Source: Anaeromyces robustus
Lineage: Eukaryota > Neocallimastigomycota > Neocallimastigomycetes > Neocallimastigales > Neocallimastigaceae
Direction: 5' to 3'
DNA: 25,000 bases
Assembly: GCA_002104895.1 (NCBI GenBank)
Contig: MCFG01000245.1
Span: forward strand, 55,001-80,000
Shown here: piece after piece, positions 24,201-25,000 of the stretch
How positions within the stretch are numbered: position 1 is the stretch's first letter
Layout of the letters: every line of letters begins with the position of its first letter
Program-made: the position numbers and the translations under genes
Notes under the pieces: model-generated
Databases searched by the model: none
Told to the model about the DNA's origin: nothing
The model's input: the letters and a program-made list of their open reading frames with translations, nothing else

Positions 24201-25000
24201 TTAACTTAACTTTTTTTTTCTTAAATAAATCATATTAATTATTATTAATTATTATTATATAATTTTCATTAAAATGTATATATTATTATAATTATTATTA
24301 TTTATACTATTTATTTATTTATTTATTATTATATATCATTAAAAATTTCCATTTTTAAACTTTTATTATAAAAATTAATTAAGTGCTGGAGTTGTTTTAG
24401 TTGGAACCGTAGCTATAAAATTATTAGTTGCTTTATATTATTATTGGTTTATGTCTAAAAATATGTCAAGTTCTCATCATCATCATGAAATGCCTGAAGA
24501 TTATGTTATTTGTTTGATTACATGTTATTCTGAAAAAGAAGTAGAAATAAGGAAAACTTTTAATTCTTTAACCGTTGCTACCTATAATGATGATCGTAAA
24601 TTATTATTTATAGTTGTAGATGGAGTTATTACTGGTTCCGGAAATATGCAAACAACATCAGACATTATTTTAAGTATGCTAGAAATTGAACGATGGTCTT
24701 CACGTCCTATGAGTTATTGTTATGAATCTGTAGGAGAAATTGATAAACAAACTAATATGGCATGTGTATATGCTGGATATTATCGATATAATTGTCGTTC
24801 CGTTCCAGTCATATTAGTTGTTAAATGTGGTAAAGAATCAGAATGTAATGATGAAAAACCAGGTAATAGAGGTAAAAGAGATTCACAATTAATTCTTATG
24901 AAATTTTTATCAGCCGTAACTATGAATAAAAAAATGACTGCATTAGAATATGATTTATTTAAAAAAATATATCAATTAACTCGAGTTTACCCAGATCAAT
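19886..25000 (+). CDS. Ankyrin-repeat / Asn-rich / class IV-like chitin synthase (3' end beyond window)
   Basis: Predicted fusion, 1266 residues visible. Exons: 19886-20231, 20359-20392, 20562-20631, 20780-21146, 21331-22670, 22957-23916, 24075-24139, 24384 to the edge; all phases join. Residues about 50-272 hold ankyrin-type repeats (NNGDTALHIAC, GCTPLFNVVYYG, KTALMYGAMEG, GWNAFTYASYHG). Residues 273-719 are an Asn/Asp/Tyr-rich linker with a basic Ser/Lys/Arg patch (about 446-474). Next come features typical of Chs3-type enzymes: WIPNFILKKFG and AWREK, a hydrophobic segment (about 807-830), a cytochrome-b5-like region (about 833-1030, with GQIYDIS and NKIYNMTSYF), a second hydrophobic segment (about 1055-1083), and the glycosyltransferase start with VVDG (D1140) and PGNRGKRDSQ (1220-1229). 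The later EDR and QRRRW motifs lie beyond the edge. Family role: transfers GlcNAc from UDP-GlcNAc to chitin at the plasma membrane. The ankyrin link rests on splice phase only. Confidence 0.82.
19922..19945 (+). repeat. CAA trinucleotide run coding poly-Gln
   Basis: Seven CAA codons near the N-terminus of the ankyrin-chitin synthase protein, in frame. Confidence 0.9.
21431..21695 (+). repeat. AAT/AAC tracts coding Asn runs
   Basis: Repeated AAT and AAC codons give long Asn runs with Tyr and Asp interspersed. A second cluster follows at about 22034-22077 and 22115-22140. The linker tolerates length change and probably has no fixed fold. Confidence 0.9.

Overview
The window is an extremely AT-rich piece of a eukaryotic nuclear genome with five genes, all on the + strand. 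Together they have about 35 small GT-AG introns. Every complete gene ends in TAA. The gene set is fungal: a muniscin (Syp1/FCHO type), an Mgm1/OPA1-type dynamin, a class IV (Chs3)-like chitin synthase, eL28, and a Y-box-like cold-shock protein. Strong A+T bias, Asn/Gln runs, long AAAT and AAT microsatellites and many introns fit an anaerobic gut fungus (Neocallimastigomycota) best. That assignment is inference from style and gene content, not from a marker gene.

Layout: (1) 136-2238, a cold-shock/Y-box protein in 8 exons, including 16-nt and 23-nt exons, with a Met/Asn-rich tail. (2) 2239-4835, low-complexity DNA, then a probable 5'UTR intron in front of eL28. (3) 4836-5719, ribosomal protein eL28 in 4 exons, with codon use much richer in G/C than its neighbours. 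(4) 5720-7678, an AAAT array and nothing coding. (5) 7679-11800, a muniscin endocytic adaptor in 13 exons (F-BAR, Pro/acidic linker, mu-homology domain). (6) 11801-13602, A-rich and AAAT arrays. (7) 13882-17612, an Mgm1/OPA1-like inner-membrane fusion dynamin in 7 exons. (8) 17613-19602, an AAT array and low complexity. (9) 19886 to beyond the right edge, an ankyrin-repeat / Asn-rich linker / cytochrome-b5-like / chitin synthase protein.

The genes do not form an operon or pathway cluster. Two have related themes: the muniscin acts in endocytosis at the plasma membrane, and the chitin synthase is a plasma-membrane enzyme that in other fungi is recycled by endocytosis. The most unusual items are the ankyrin-chitin synthase fusion, an Mgm1-like protein with no visible transmembrane segment in a lineage expected to carry hydrogenosomes, and a possible C/D-type snoRNA in the leader intron of eL28. 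All gene models were spliced by hand from reading frame, splice sites and family similarity; no transcript or database evidence was available.
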